From: JAUYQR01 sp963822435
GTDB lineage: Bacteria; Pseudomonadota; Alphaproteobacteria; Rhodobacterales; Rhodobacteraceae
NCBI GenBank assembly: GCA_963822435.1
Contig: CAWGHN010000004.1
Coordinates: 62,001-126,000, forward strand
Direction: 5' to 3'
Length of the DNA stretch: 64,000 nucleotides
Part shown: positions 1-9,314 of the stretch, one piece after another
How positions within the stretch are numbered: the stretch's first letter is position 1
Layout of the letters: each line of letters starts with the position of its first letter
Program-made: the position numbers and the translations under genes
Notes under the pieces: model-generated
What the model was told of the DNA's origin: nothing
What the model saw: only the letters and a program-made list of their open reading frames with translations
Databases searched by the model: none

Positions 1-920
1 GTGGCCGACGTGCCACGGATGCGGAACGACGCCTCGTTGCGCGTGCGTTCGCCCGTCAGCGGCACGTCTTTCAGCGATTGCAGGATGTCGTAAAGGCCGT
101 AGAGCGCCGATTGGTCGCCAGGCTGCGAGATCAGCAGGATGCGCAGGTCGGACCCGGCCTTGGCGCGGAAATGCACGAAGGGCGGTTCGTAATGGTCAAA
201 CTCCACCAGACCAAGCGGCAGGGTGACCTCGATGCCGCTGTCCGCCTCGTTGACCGTGGCAAAGCCGTAGCTGGCGGTTTCGTCCCGGAAGGCGTTCAGC
301 AGGGCCGCGCGCTGGCGGGCGGTCAGCACACCGGTCGGTTCGATGGCGTTGGCCTCTTGCCAGGCGGCCATCGAGGTGCGGGTGCCGGGGCCGTACGCGC
401 CGTCGATGCCACCCTGGTAAAAGCCGAACCATTGCAGGGCAGCCTGCAATTCCTTTCGCTCGTCTTCGGTCAGCGCGGCTTCCGAGGCGCGGGCCTCGGC
501 GCGGGTCTCATCGGGCAGGGCGGGCGCGGCGTCGGCGATGGCGGCGACCTCGGGCTCTGGCACGGCGGGCGGTTCCACCGGGGCCGCGCCGGCAACGGGC
601 CAGAACCGGTCGCCGAAGTCACGTTCAAAGGCGATGAAGCTGTCGGCGGGGATCAGGTTCTCGCGCAGCAGGTTGGCCAGCCGCGCCGAGCCTTCGCCGG
701 CGCCGTAAGGCCCAAGCATGATGGCATACCAGCCCGACCTGAGCCGGAACCCGGCGGTTTCGGGAAAGATCGCGGCATAGGCGCTGGCGCGGGCCTCGGC
801 GTCGACAAGGGTGGGTTGCGCTTCGATCTGAAGCCAGACCTGCGGCTCGTCCTGCGCGTTTGCGGTCAGCGACAGGAAGCTAGCGAACAGAAGAACAATG
901 GCAAAAACGGCTTTCAACAT
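1..920 (-). CDS. SPOR-like / peptidoglycan-binding secreted protein, C-terminus cut by window edge
   Basis: The frame is open from ATG at 920 down to base 1, so the C-terminal part lies outside the window. It begins with a signal peptide (hydrophobic VFAIVLLFASFLSL, then ANA before QD). Next comes a region of about 90 residues resembling a SPOR-type domain (RSGWYAIMLGPYG), an Ala/Glu-rich linker, and a PG_binding_1 domain near residues 165-220 (LQWFGFYQGGIDGAYGPGTR). The protein is therefore exported and probably binds cell-wall glycan. In related bacteria proteins of this layout upstream of glyQ often continue into a trypsin-like protease domain; that part cannot be seen here and is inference. 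It is divergent from glyQ. Confidence 0.75.
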   Translation of the reverse strand, partial: MLKAVFAIVLLFASFLSLTANAQDEPQVWLQIEAQPTLVDAEARASAYAAIFPETAGFRLRSGWYAIMLGPYGAGEGSARLANLLRENLIPADSFIAFERDFGDRFWPVAGAAPVEPPAVPEPEVAAIADAAPALPDETRAEARASEAALTEDERKELQAALQWFGFYQGGIDGAYGPGTRTSMAAWQEANAIEPTGVLTARQRAALLNAFRDETASYGFATVNEADSGIEVTLPLGLVEFDHYEPPFVHFRAKAGSDLRILLISQPGDQSALYGLYDILQSLKDVPLTGERTRNEASFRIRGTSA

Positions 921-1108
921 GCGCGGCGCGGTCCTGAGGGTGATTTTGTCGGGCGCACCATGCGTGAAGGGCGGGGCCGGGGCAAGGCCTATCCCGGCAC
1001 CGGTGTCACGGCAATTGACCCTTCCGGCCCCAATGGATAGGGAGGGCGCGAGTTGCCCCGCCACGGGTATGACACCACGTTTGCCACCGGCTTTGCCAAG
1101 GGTTCGCC

Positions 1109-2034
1109 ATGTCCGATACACCCTCCACGCCCCGCAGTTTTCAGGAAATCATCCTGCGGCTTCAGGCCTATTGGGCGGCGCAAGGCTGTGCGGTGTTGCA
1201 GCCCTATGACATGGAGGTGGGCGCTGGCACGTTTCACCCGGCCACCACGCTGCGGTCGCTGGGAACCAAGCCCTGGGCCGCCGCCTACGTGCAGCCCTCG
1301 CGCCGCCCGACGGATGGGCGTTACGGCGAAAACCCGAACCGGTTGCAGCACTACTATCAGTATCAGGTCATCATCAAACCCAGCCCTCCCGACATGCAGG
1401 CGCTGTATCTGGGGTCGTTGCAGGCCATCGGTATCGACATGGGCCTGCATGACATCCGCTTTGTCGAGGATGACTGGGAAAGCCCGACTTTGGGGGCCTG
1501 GGGGCTGGGCTGGGAGGTCTGGTGCGACGGGATGGAGGTCAGCCAGTTCACCTATTTTCAGCAGGTTGGCGGGCATGACTGCCGCCCCGTCTCGGGCGAG
1601 TTGACTTACGGGCTGGAGCGGCTGGCGATGTATGTGATGGGCGTGGATCATGTGATGGACATGGCCTTCAACGATCCGGAGTCCGCCCGATCCCATTGAA
1701 ATATGGCGATATCTTCCGCCAGACCGAGGAAGAATACAGTCGCCACAACTTTGATCAGGCCGATACCGAGATGCTGTTCCAGCACTTCAAGGACGCCGAG
1801 GCGGAGTGCGGGCGGATTTTGGGCGCGGCCCAGCCCGACAAGGCGGGGCGCACCATCGTGATGGCGCATCCGGCCTATGACCAGTGCATCAAGGCGAGCC
1901 ACATCTTCAACCTTCTGGACGCGCGGGGCGTGATCTCGGTCACCGAACGGCAGGCCTATATCGGGCGGGTTCGTGCCTTGGCAAAGCAATGCGCTGACGC
2001 GTTCCGCGCTACGCCAGCGGGGGCGGACCTGTGA
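1109..2034 (+). CDS. glyQ: Glycine--tRNA ligase alpha subunit, frameshifted in this sequence
   Basis: The alpha subunit of the alpha2beta2 glycyl-tRNA synthetase carries the catalytic core that activates glycine. The N-terminal 190 residues match the family (FQEIILRLQAYWAAQGC; QPSRRPTDGRYGENPNR; ELTYGLERLAMYVMGV). The frame then breaks near 1685-1690 and stops at 1699. The rest of the protein (KYGDIFRQTEEEYSRHNFDQAD) continues one frame away to 2034. Adding one C to the CCC run at about 1686-1688 would restore PIPLKYGDIF. Combined length is about 308 residues, normal for GlyQ. Its stop overlaps the GTG start of the next gene. The lesion may be a sequencing or assembly indel, because the gene is essential in this lineage. 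Confidence 0.9.
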
Positions 2035-2507
2035 ATGCCGGCAAGATCGCAGCGGGGTTTATCGTGATCGTATCGCTGATCGGGGGCGCGATCCTGTATT
2101 ACACCCAGGTTTATGCGTATTATCAGCCGGTTGCGTTCCAGCCGGGGGCCGAGATCATGCTGACGCCGGTGGCGGGCGATTTGCCCGAGCCGATCTTGGC
2201 GGAAGATGTGACCGGGATCGACGGCGAAAGCTCTCCGATCCGGTTCCGGGCCTGTTTCAAGACGCCGATGACGCTGGCCATGCTGTCGGAGACCTACCGG
2301 ATCTATGACAAGGCCGAGCCGCTGAACGCGCCGAGGTGGTTTGATTGCTTTGATGCCGCAGCCATCGGTGCGGCGCTGGAAAAGGGCGAGGCGGTGGCGT
2401 TCCTGTCGCAGGCCAACATCCATCCCGGTGTTGACCGGGTGGTGGCGGTGTTTCCCGATGGCCGCGCCTATGCCTGGCACCAGTTGAATGACAGTCTTGA
2501 GGATTGA
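2031..2507 (+). CDS. DUF6446-like membrane-anchored protein between glyQ and glyS
   Basis: 158 residues. An N-terminal membrane anchor (about residues 5-25, IAAGFIVIVSLIGGAILYY) is followed by a periplasmic domain with two cysteines (FRACFKTP and RWFDCFDA). The GTG start overlaps the glyQ stop (GTGA), and glyS starts 3 bases after its stop, so the three genes are translationally linked. The position between glyQ and glyS is typical of a small conserved family of Rhodobacteraceae that I recall as DUF6446. Its function is unknown. Nothing in the sequence suggests a role in aminoacylation. Confidence 0.7.
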   Translation: MNAGKIAAGFIVIVSLIGGAILYYTQVYAYYQPVAFQPGAEIMLTPVAGDLPEPILAEDVTGIDGESSPIRFRACFKTPMTLAMLSETYRIYDKAEPLNAPRWFDCFDAAAIGAALEKGEAVAFLSQANIHPGVDRVVAVFPDGRAYAWHQLNDSLED

Positions 2508-2510
2508 GCG

Positions 2511-4744
2511 ATGCCTGACCTTCTGATCGAGCTGTTCTCTGAGGAAATCCCGGCGCGGATGCAGGCCCGCGCGCGGGAAGACTTGAAGAAACTGGTGACC
2601 GATGGGCTGGTTGAGGCGGGCCTGACCTATGCCAGCGCGGGCGCGTTTTCGACGCCGCGGCGGTTGGTGCTGTCGGTCGAGGGGCTGACGGCCGAATCGC
2701 GCCCTGTGCGCGAAGAGCGGAAGGGGCCGGCTGTGACCGCGCCTGCGGCGGCGGTGGAGGGGTTCCTGCGGTCGACCGGGCTGGTGCTGGAGCAGTTGGA
2801 GCGGCGGGCGGACAAGAAGGGCGAGGTCTACTTCGCCGTGGTCGAAAAGCCGGGGCGGACGGCCGAAGCGATCGTGGCCGAGGTGCTGGAGGGTGTGATC
2901 CGGGGCTTTCCCTGGCCAAAGTCGATGCGCTGGGGGTCGGGGACGTTGCGCTGGGTCAGGCCATTGCAGCGGATCTTGTGCCTGTTGTCGGACGAGGGTG
3001 GCGCGCATGTCGTGCCGCTGGCGGTGGACGGGATCGTGGCGGGCAACGTCACCGAAGGCCACCGCTTCATGGGCGCGGGGCCGTTCCCGGTGCATGGGTT
3101 CGATGATTATGTGGTGAAGTTGAAGCGGGCCTTCGTGGTGCTGGATTCGGCCGAGCGGGAGGCCGCGATCTGGCAGGGCGCGCAGAACGCGGCCTTTGCG
3201 GCTGGCATGGAGGTTGTGCCGGACGCGGGGCTTCTGGCCGAGGTGGCGGGGCTGGTTGAATGGCCGGTGGTGCTGATGGGGCGGATCGGCGAGGATTTCC
3301 TTGGCCTGCCGCCGGAGGTTCTGCAAACCTCGATGAAGGAACACCAGAAGTTCTTTTCGGTGCGGGCGAAATCGGGGCGGATCGAAGGGTTCGTCACCGT
3401 CGCCAACATCGACGCGGCGGATGGCGGGGCGACGATCCTGCAGGGCAACCAGAAGGTGCTGTCGGCGCGGTTGTCGGATGCGAAGTTCTTTTGGGAGAAT
3501 GACCTGCGGGTGGCGAAGGCCGGGATGGGCGAGTGGCTGGACGGGCTGAAAGCGGTGACGTTCCACGGCAAGCTTGGGCTCTCAGGCCGAGCGGGTGGAG
3601 CGGATCGCGGCCCTTGCGCGGGAGATCGCGCCGATGGTCGGGGCGGATGCGGGCTTGGCCGAACAGGCGGCGCGGGTGGCCAAGGCGGATCTGCGGTCGG
3701 CGATGGTGGGCGAGTTTCCCGAGTTGCAGGGGCTGATGGGCATGTATTACGCCCGCGCCGCCGGGATGCCGGAGGCGGTGGCCTTGGCCGCGCGCGACCA
3801 CTACTCACCGCTTGGTCCATCGGACGCGGTGCCGACGGAGCCGGTGTCGGTGGCCGTGGCGCTGGCCGACAAGATCGATACGCTGACCGGGTTCTGGGCG
3901 ATTGACGAGAAGCCCACGGGGAGCAAAGACCCGTTTGCGCTGCGGCGGGCGGCGTTGGGGGTGATTCGGTTGGTGTTGGGGAATGGGGTGCGGGTCGAGC
4001 TTATTCCGATCCTCGCAACCCGAATTTCCGCCAGCATTGGAGCGCAAATTGGCGCTGTGTATGGAAAGAAGACAGCGGTAGCTGCCGACGCGTTGATGCA
4101 AATAGGCCGAAAGGATGCCGCAGAGTTGCTGCTGTCCAAACTTTCGAAGTCTGAAGGGGCGGATGCTTTCGCACTAATTGCAGATTTCAGCGCAGATACT
4201 GCAACCACCAAAATAGGTCCCGACCTCCTCGCCTTCCTCCACGACCGCCTCAAGGTCTACCTCAAGGACCAAGGCATCCGGCACGACATCATCGACGCTT
4301 GCCTTGCGATGCCGGGGAACGATGACCTGACGCTGCTCGTGAAGCGGGCGGAGGCTCTGGCGGCGGTGATGAAGACCGAGGATGGGGCGAACCTGTTGCA
4401 GGGGTACAAGCGTGCCAACAACATCCTGACCCAGGCTGAGGCCAAGGACGGGGTGGAGTATTCCTACGGCGCGGATGTGAAGTTCGCCGAAGGGCCGGAG
4501 GAGAGGGCGCTGTTTGCCGCCCTTGATGCTGCGGAGGCGAAGATCGGTCCGGCGATGGCGGCGGAGGATTTTGCGGCGGCGATGACGGCGATGGCAGCGC
4601 TCCGAGGGCCGCTCGATGCGTTCTTTACCGCAGTGCAGGTGAACGCCGACAAGCCCGATCATCCGGCGCAACCGGTTGAATCTGCTCAGCCGCATCCGCA
4701 CCATCTGTTCCGGCGTGGCCGACCTTTCGCGCATCGAAGGCTGA
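2511..4744 (+). CDS. glyS: Glycine--tRNA ligase beta subunit, two apparent frameshifts
   Basis: The beta subunit recognises tRNA-Gly. The start is MPDLLIELFSEEIPARMQ, typical of GlyS. Frame 1 runs to KAVTFHGKLG (about 3585). One extra base then moves the reading to the next frame (QAERVERIAALAREIAPMVG onward), which covers the HD-type segment and the C-terminal region (HDRLKVYLKDQGIRHDIIDA; GYKRANNILTQAE). A second extra base near 4658-4662 shifts the last 28 codons, where NRLNLLSRIRTICSGVADLS ends at TGA 4742-4744. About 73 codons at 4000-4218 use rare codons (ATA, GTA, CTA, GGA, ACA) and look like an insert. Without the indels the gene would encode about 744 residues. Technical error and genuine decay are both possible. 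Confidence 0.88.
4000..4218 (+). other. In-frame insert-like segment of atypical codon use inside glyS
   Basis: Within the second glyS frame, the stretch from LIPILATRISASIG to DTATTKIG is richer in A/T at third positions than the flanking gene. It uses codons otherwise avoided here, including ATA twice, GTA, CTA, ACA and GGA. It sits between the conserved segment ending VIRLVLGNG and the conserved LLAFLHDRLKVYL. The position is known to me as variable in length among Rhodobacterales GlyS proteins, so a lineage-variable surface insertion is the simplest reading. Confidence 0.5.
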
Positions 4745-4834
4745 AAATTCGGCATTAATCGTTCGCGTGCTGACATGTCACGCTTGATTGACAGCGTTTT
4801 GCGCGTATCCTGCGCGGCGTCGAAAGGTGCCGCA

Positions 4835-7381
4835 GTGCAGAAACACGACCCGATTCCGGAATTTACCCAGATCAGCCCTTCGGCGGGGATCGCGACGGCT
4901 ACGCATGGCTGGCGGGCGAAGTGCCTGCAACGGCTGGTGCGGCTGGACCTGCCGGTGCCGAAGTCGGTCGCGCTGCCGGCAACGACCGTGCGCGCGATTG
5001 CGGCGGGGCATGGGGTGGATGCGAACGGGGTGCTGGAGCATTTCGGGGATGGGCCGCTGATCTCGGTCAGGCCCAGCCCGGCGAACCCTGACTGGGGCGG
5101 TCCGGCGACGATCTTGAACATCGGGCTGAACGCCAAACGCCACGCGCGGCTGGCCGAAACGCATGGCGAGACGGCGGCGGATGCGCTGTTCGTGCGGTTC
5201 GTGCAGGCCTATGCGATCCATGTGGCGCGGCTGGACCCAGATGTGTTCGACAGCATCAAGCCAGGGCCGGGCGCGCTGCGCGAGGTGTTGCGGCACTATG
5301 AGGCCGAGACGGACGAGCCGTTCCCGGCGGACCCGGCGGTGCAGCTTTCGGAAGTGCTGCGCAGCATGGCGCGGGCGTGGGAAGGCACCTCGGCCCGGTT
5401 GTTGCGCCAAGCCAAGGGCGCGCCGGAAGAGGCGGCGCTGGGCCTTGTGGTGCAAGAGATGGCGCAGGGCATCGGGCAGGGGATTTCGGGGTCGGGCGTG
5501 ATCCAGTTCGTCGATCCGGTGACGGGCGTGCCGCAGATCACCGGGCGGTATCTGGGGCAATCCCAAGGCCGCGATGCGCTGAAGACGACCGAGGCGCTGT
5601 ATCTGACGCGCGATCCGCGGGGGCCGTCGCTGGAAGAGGTCTCGCCGGAGATTTTCGCCACGCTGGTGGCGCATGGCGCGGCGTGCCGGGTGCGGCTGCG
5701 CGAGGAAATGCAGATCGAGTTCACCATCGAGGATGGTCGGCTGGCGGTCTTGGATGCGGTGAAGGTGCCACGCTCGGCACGCGCGAACCTGCGGATTGCG
5801 GTGGCCTTGGCCGAAGACGGCGTGATCCCGCGCGAGGATGCGGTGCTGCGGGTGGAACCGCGGGCGCTGTCGGAGTTGCTGCACCATCAGGTTGATCCGC
5901 GCGGCGCGCGCGACGTGATCGCCAAGGGGATTGCCGCCAGTCCGGGGGCGGCCACGGGCAAGCTGGTGTTTTCGTCGCAGGCCGCACAGGCGTCTGCGTC
6001 GAAGGGCGAGCCGTGTGTGCTGGTGCGGCGGGAAACCGCGCCGGAGGACATTCGGGGGATGCATTCGTCGGTCGCGGTGCTGACCGAGCGCGGCGGCATG
6101 ACCAGCCACGCGGCGGTGATCGCGCGGGGGCTTGGGTTGCCTTGCGTGGTGGGCGCGTCGGACATGCGGCTGGATTCGAAGGACAGGAAGCTGACCACGG
6201 GCGATGGCCGCGTGTTCCGCGAGGGCGACGTGGTAACGTTGGACGGATCGAAAGGCGAGGCGCTGGCGGGCGAGGCGGAGATGCTGCCACCGGCGCTGGA
6301 CGACAGTTTCCGCAGGCTTTTGAGTTGGGCCGACGAGATGCGCGATATCGGCATCCGGGCCAACGCCGATACGCCCGCAGATGCTGAAACCGCACGCAAG
6401 TTCGAGGCGCAGGGGATCGGGCTGTGCCGGACCGAACACATGTTCTTCGATGAAGACCGGCTGATCGTGATGCGTGAGATGATCTTTGCGGATACGCCGC
6501 AGGACCGCGCACTGGCGCTGGCGCGGCTGTTGCCGATGCAGCGCGCGGATTTCGTGCAACTGTTCGAGATCATGCAGGGGCTGCCGGTGTGCATCCGGCT
6601 GTTCGACCCGCCTTTGCACGAGTTCCTGCCCCAATCGCGCGAGGGCTTGCGTGAGTTGGCCGAGGCGTTGGACCGGCCGCTGTCGGAAGTCGTGCGGCGG
6701 GCCGAGGCCTTGACCGAAGTGAACCCGATGCTGGGGATGCGGGGGGTGCGGCTGGGCGTCGTGCTGCCGGAAATCTACGACATGCAGGCACAGGCGATCT
6801 TTGAAGCGACGCTGGAATCGGCGCGGCGCGGGGCACCGGTGGTGCCAGAGATCATGATCCCCCTGGTCAGTGCCAAGCGCGAGGTGGAACTGGTCAAGAC
6901 CCGGATCGACGCGCTGGCGGCGATGGTGCGGACGCGGGCCAAGGCGGATTTCGACTACAAGCTGGGCGTGATGGTGGAAACCCCGCGTGCCGCGCTGCGG
7001 GCGGGCGAGATCGCGCAGCACGCCTCGTTCCTGTCGTTCGGCACCAACGACCTGACGCAGATGACCTATGGCCTGAGCCGCGACGACGCGGGGCGGTTCA
7101 TGAACACCTATGTCCAGCAAGGCGTGTTTCCCGAAGATCCGTTCCATATTCTGGATGTGGATGGGGTGGGTGAATTGCTGCTGATCGGGGCCGAACGGGG
7201 CCGCAAGACGCGCGGTGATCTGACATTGTCGATCTGCGGTGAGCACGGCGGCAACCCCGAATCGATAGAATTCTGCCGCAAGGCGGGGTTTGACTACGTC
7301 TCATGCTCGCCCTACCGGGTTCCGATGGCCCGTTTGGCTGCCGCGCACCTTGCCCTACGTGATCGCCAAACAATCATTTGA
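4835..7381 (+). CDS. Pyruvate phosphate dikinase-like protein with degenerate ATP-binding domain
   Basis: PPDK normally interconverts pyruvate + ATP + Pi with PEP + AMP + PPi. The phosphohistidine domain (GGMTSHAAVIARGLG, His about 425) and the PEP/pyruvate TIM barrel (RLFDPPLHEFLP; NPMLGMRGVRLG; FLSFGTNDLTQMTYG; SICGEHGGNPES with the catalytic Cys) are preserved. The N-terminal ATP-grasp region is not. The usual SGARxSMPGMMDT is VRPSPANPDWGGPAT, the usual SGTGVAFTRNPSTG is SGSGVIQFVDPVTG, and the usual ILQTRxGKR is VLDAVKVPR. It may therefore use PEP chemistry without normal ATP turnover. I prefer GTG at 4835, which has AAAGGTG upstream; an in-frame ATG at 4775 lacks a ribosome site. It follows glyS by about 90 bases. 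Confidence 0.8.
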   Translation: MQKHDPIPEFTQISPSAGIATATHGWRAKCLQRLVRLDLPVPKSVALPATTVRAIAAGHGVDANGVLEHFGDGPLISVRPSPANPDWGGPATILNIGLNAKRHARLAETHGETAADALFVRFVQAYAIHVARLDPDVFDSIKPGPGALREVLRHYEAETDEPFPADPAVQLSEVLRSMARAWEGTSARLLRQAKGAPEEAALGLVVQEMAQGIGQGISGSGVIQFVDPVTGVPQITGRYLGQSQGRDALKTTEALYLTRDPRGPSLEEVSPEIFATLVAHGAACRVRLREEMQIEFTIEDGRLAVLDAVKVPRSARANLRIAVALAEDGVIPREDAVLRVEPRALSELLHHQVDPRGARDVIAKGIAASPGAATGKLVFSSQAAQASASKGEPCVLVRRETAPEDIRGMHSSVAVLTERGGMTSHAAVIARGLGLPCVVGASDMRLDSKDRKLTTGDGRVFREGDVVTLDGSKGEALAGEAEMLPPALDDSFRRLLSWADEMRDIGIRANADTPADAETARKFEAQGIGLCRTEHMFFDEDRLIVMREMIFADTPQDRALALARLLPMQRADFVQLFEIMQGLPVCIRLFDPPLHEFLPQSREGLRELAEALDRPLSEVVRRAEALTEVNPMLGMRGVRLGVVLPEIYDMQAQAIFEATLESARRGAPVVPEIMIPLVSAKREVELVKTRIDALAAMVRTRAKADFDYKLGVMVETPRAALRAGEIAQHASFLSFGTNDLTQMTYGLSRDDAGRFMNTYVQQGVFPEDPFHILDVDGVGELLLIGAERGRKTRGDLTLSICGEHGGNPESIEFCRKAGFDYVSCSPYRVPMARLAAAHLALRDRQTII

Positions 7382-7568
7382 AATCGGATGCTTAACTAGC
7401 GTTCCTGAAATACAACCTTAAGTGGTGTGGCGCATTTCCGCCGACCGCTGCGCCGTTTTCGTTGCAATTGGGCAACAGTCGTGGACCTGCCGTGGCCGTT
7501 TGTCTAACCGCTGCCTTAATTGCTCGGCGGTGCGGATCGTCCGGGCGCAACTGACGGAAACGACGACG

Positions 7569-8252
7569 ATGAAATCCATGCGATTGCCTTTCTGTGCCGC
7601 AATGCTTGCGGCGGGAGTGCTGGCCAATGCAGGCTTTGCAGACGTGACGCTGAGCGGGAAGAGCGCCCCGGGCGTGACGATTGCCGGGCAGATGACCGCC
7701 CTTCTTGGCACCGAAAAGCAGCGTCTGCAGGGTCTTCCCGATGATACGATGACCGAAATCGCCGTTGGCCCGAAGGCGGCAAAGCCCGGCAAGGCCAAGG
7801 TCGGCACACTGGACTACAGCGAAGAATGGCTTGCCGCCCAGCCCGCCCCGACCGGCGACGCCGAGTGGCAGTGCCTGACCGAGGCGCTGTATTTCGAAGC
7901 GCGCGGTGAAAGCCTGAAAGGCCAGTTCGCGGTGGCCGAAGTGATCCTGAACCGCGTTGACAGCCCGCTTTACCCGCGCAGCGTGTGCGGTGTGGTCAAG
8001 CAGCGTGGCGGCGGCGGATGCCAGTTTTCCTATGTCTGTGACGGCAACGGCGACAAGATGCGTGACGCGGCATCGCGCGACCGAGCGGCGCGGATTGCGC
8101 GGGCCATGCTGGACGGCGCGCCCCGTGCGCTGACCGAAGGCGCCACGCATTTCCACACCAGCGCAGTGCGTCCGTCCTGGGCGAAGCGGTTTCCGATGAC
8201 GGCCTCCATCGGCGCACACAAGTTCTACCGTCAGCCCGGTTCGCGCGGCTGA
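7569..8252 (+). CDS. SleB-type cell wall hydrolase (Hydrolase_2 family)
   Basis: 227 residues from ATG 7569. A signal peptide is followed by a linker and a C-terminal SleB/Hydrolase_2 domain from about residue 95 (LTEALYFEARGESLKGQFAV, AEVILNRV, PRSVCGVV, CQFSYVCDG). The Glu of YFEARGE is the expected catalytic residue of this glycosidase/amidase-like family, which trims peptidoglycan in the periplasm. The conserved Cys residues could form a disulfide. The open frame extends upstream to 7422, but ATG 7569 is the only start that places a signal peptide first. It stands alone, followed by folB. Confidence 0.85.
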   Translation: MKSMRLPFCAAMLAAGVLANAGFADVTLSGKSAPGVTIAGQMTALLGTEKQRLQGLPDDTMTEIAVGPKAAKPGKAKVGTLDYSEEWLAAQPAPTGDAEWQCLTEALYFEARGESLKGQFAVAEVILNRVDSPLYPRSVCGVVKQRGGGGCQFSYVCDGNGDKMRDAASRDRAARIARAMLDGAPRALTEGATHFHTSAVRPSWAKRFPMTASIGAHKFYRQPGSRG

Positions 8253-8359
8253 CAGCCGGGTGATAGGGGCGTGATGTCGGGGGCCTTGCACCCGGTGCCG
8301 CCTTCGGCGTAGGCCGCGCGGCGTGGCAGGCTATGCTGCGGGCCTGAGCGGAGAGCACC

Positions 8360-9268
8360 ATGACGTCAGACAGCGACCTTGCGTTCGCCCATCCCGAAGC
8401 GCGGGCCGAGGCGTCCTCGACCGCCGATCCGCGCGACCGGATCTCGCTGCGCGACCATCTGGTCGAGGCGGATATCGGGGCGTTTCAGCAGGAACGTGGC
8501 CACAAGCAACGGCTGCGATTCAATGTGGTGGTGGAGGTGCGGCCCGCACCCGCGCCGCTGGACGACGATGTCGACCGCATCCTCAGCTACGACAAGATCA
8601 CCGAGGCCATTGCCGCAGAACTTGCGGCGGAACGGCTGAACCTGCTGGAAACGCTGGCCGAGCGGGTGGCGGAGCGGGTTCTGGCGGAACCGGCGACGAT
8701 GCGGATCTTCGTGCGGATCGAAAAGCTGGATGTCGGCCCCTATGCGCTGGGCGTGGAAATCGTGCGGTCGCGCGCCGAGGTGCCTGTGGCGCGGATGGGC
8801 GCTGACGGTGCCGAGGCGGAGGTGCATCCGCTGGTGGTCTATCTGGACAACGCGGCGATTGCCGATCCGGGGCTGGGGGCGCGCCTTGACAGGTTGCAGG
8901 CGCGGGGGCTGCCAATGATTCTGACGGTGGGGCTGCCGGACCTGCCGCGCCCGGTGACCGGCCACAAACCGACGCAGCGGCGCATCGACCTGCTGGCGAT
9001 CGAGCAGAACGCCTGGTCGCTGGCCGCGCGCGACCCGCGTTGCGTGGTGGTGGCGACACGGACCGAGATCGACTGGGCGATAAGGCGAGGGCAGACCGTG
9101 GTCTGGGCGCCGTCGAAATTGGTGCTGGATGCGGTGGATGGGCCGCAAGGGACAGCGCCGGTCACGCTGGCCCTGTGGCTGGCCGAGGCGATGGCGGCGA
9201 CGGCGATCGTGCTTCACGGCGATGTTGCAGTTCCGGCGGGAAGCCGCGTGCCGGTAGAGCGCGTCTGA
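8360..9268 (+). CDS. folB: Dihydroneopterin aldolase with C-terminal kinase-like extension
   Basis: FolB cleaves 7,8-dihydroneopterin to 6-hydroxymethyl-dihydropterin and glycolaldehyde in folate synthesis. Residues about 27-138 are the FolB domain (RISLRDHLVEADIGAFQQE; LSYDKITEAI; LLETLAERVAERVL; VRIEKLDVGPYALGVEI). Ordinary FolB is about 120 residues; this protein has 302. The last 150 residues (HPLVVYLDNAAIAD ... VVWAPSKLVLDAVDG ... LWLAEAMAATAIVLHG) resemble a worn-down amino-acid-kinase fold in layout. That assignment is my inference from pattern only. folP starts 46 bases downstream and glmM overlaps folP, so the three form an operon. Confidence 0.85.
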   Translation: MTSDSDLAFAHPEARAEASSTADPRDRISLRDHLVEADIGAFQQERGHKQRLRFNVVVEVRPAPAPLDDDVDRILSYDKITEAIAAELAAERLNLLETLAERVAERVLAEPATMRIFVRIEKLDVGPYALGVEIVRSRAEVPVARMGADGAEAEVHPLVVYLDNAAIADPGLGARLDRLQARGLPMILTVGLPDLPRPVTGHKPTQRRIDLLAIEQNAWSLAARDPRCVVVATRTEIDWAIRRGQTVVWAPSKLVLDAVDGPQGTAPVTLALWLAEAMAATAIVLHGDVAVPAGSRVPVERV

Positions 9269-9314
9269 ACGCTGGCCCCTTGCCAAGCGGACGGGCATCG
9301 GCCAATCCCGTGCG

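Noticed and set aside
4778..7246. Very long minus-strand open frame (822 codons) opposite the PPDK-like gene
   Set aside because: Arg/His/Pro-rich mirror of a GC-rich coding strand; no domain, and the plus strand is a clear enzyme.
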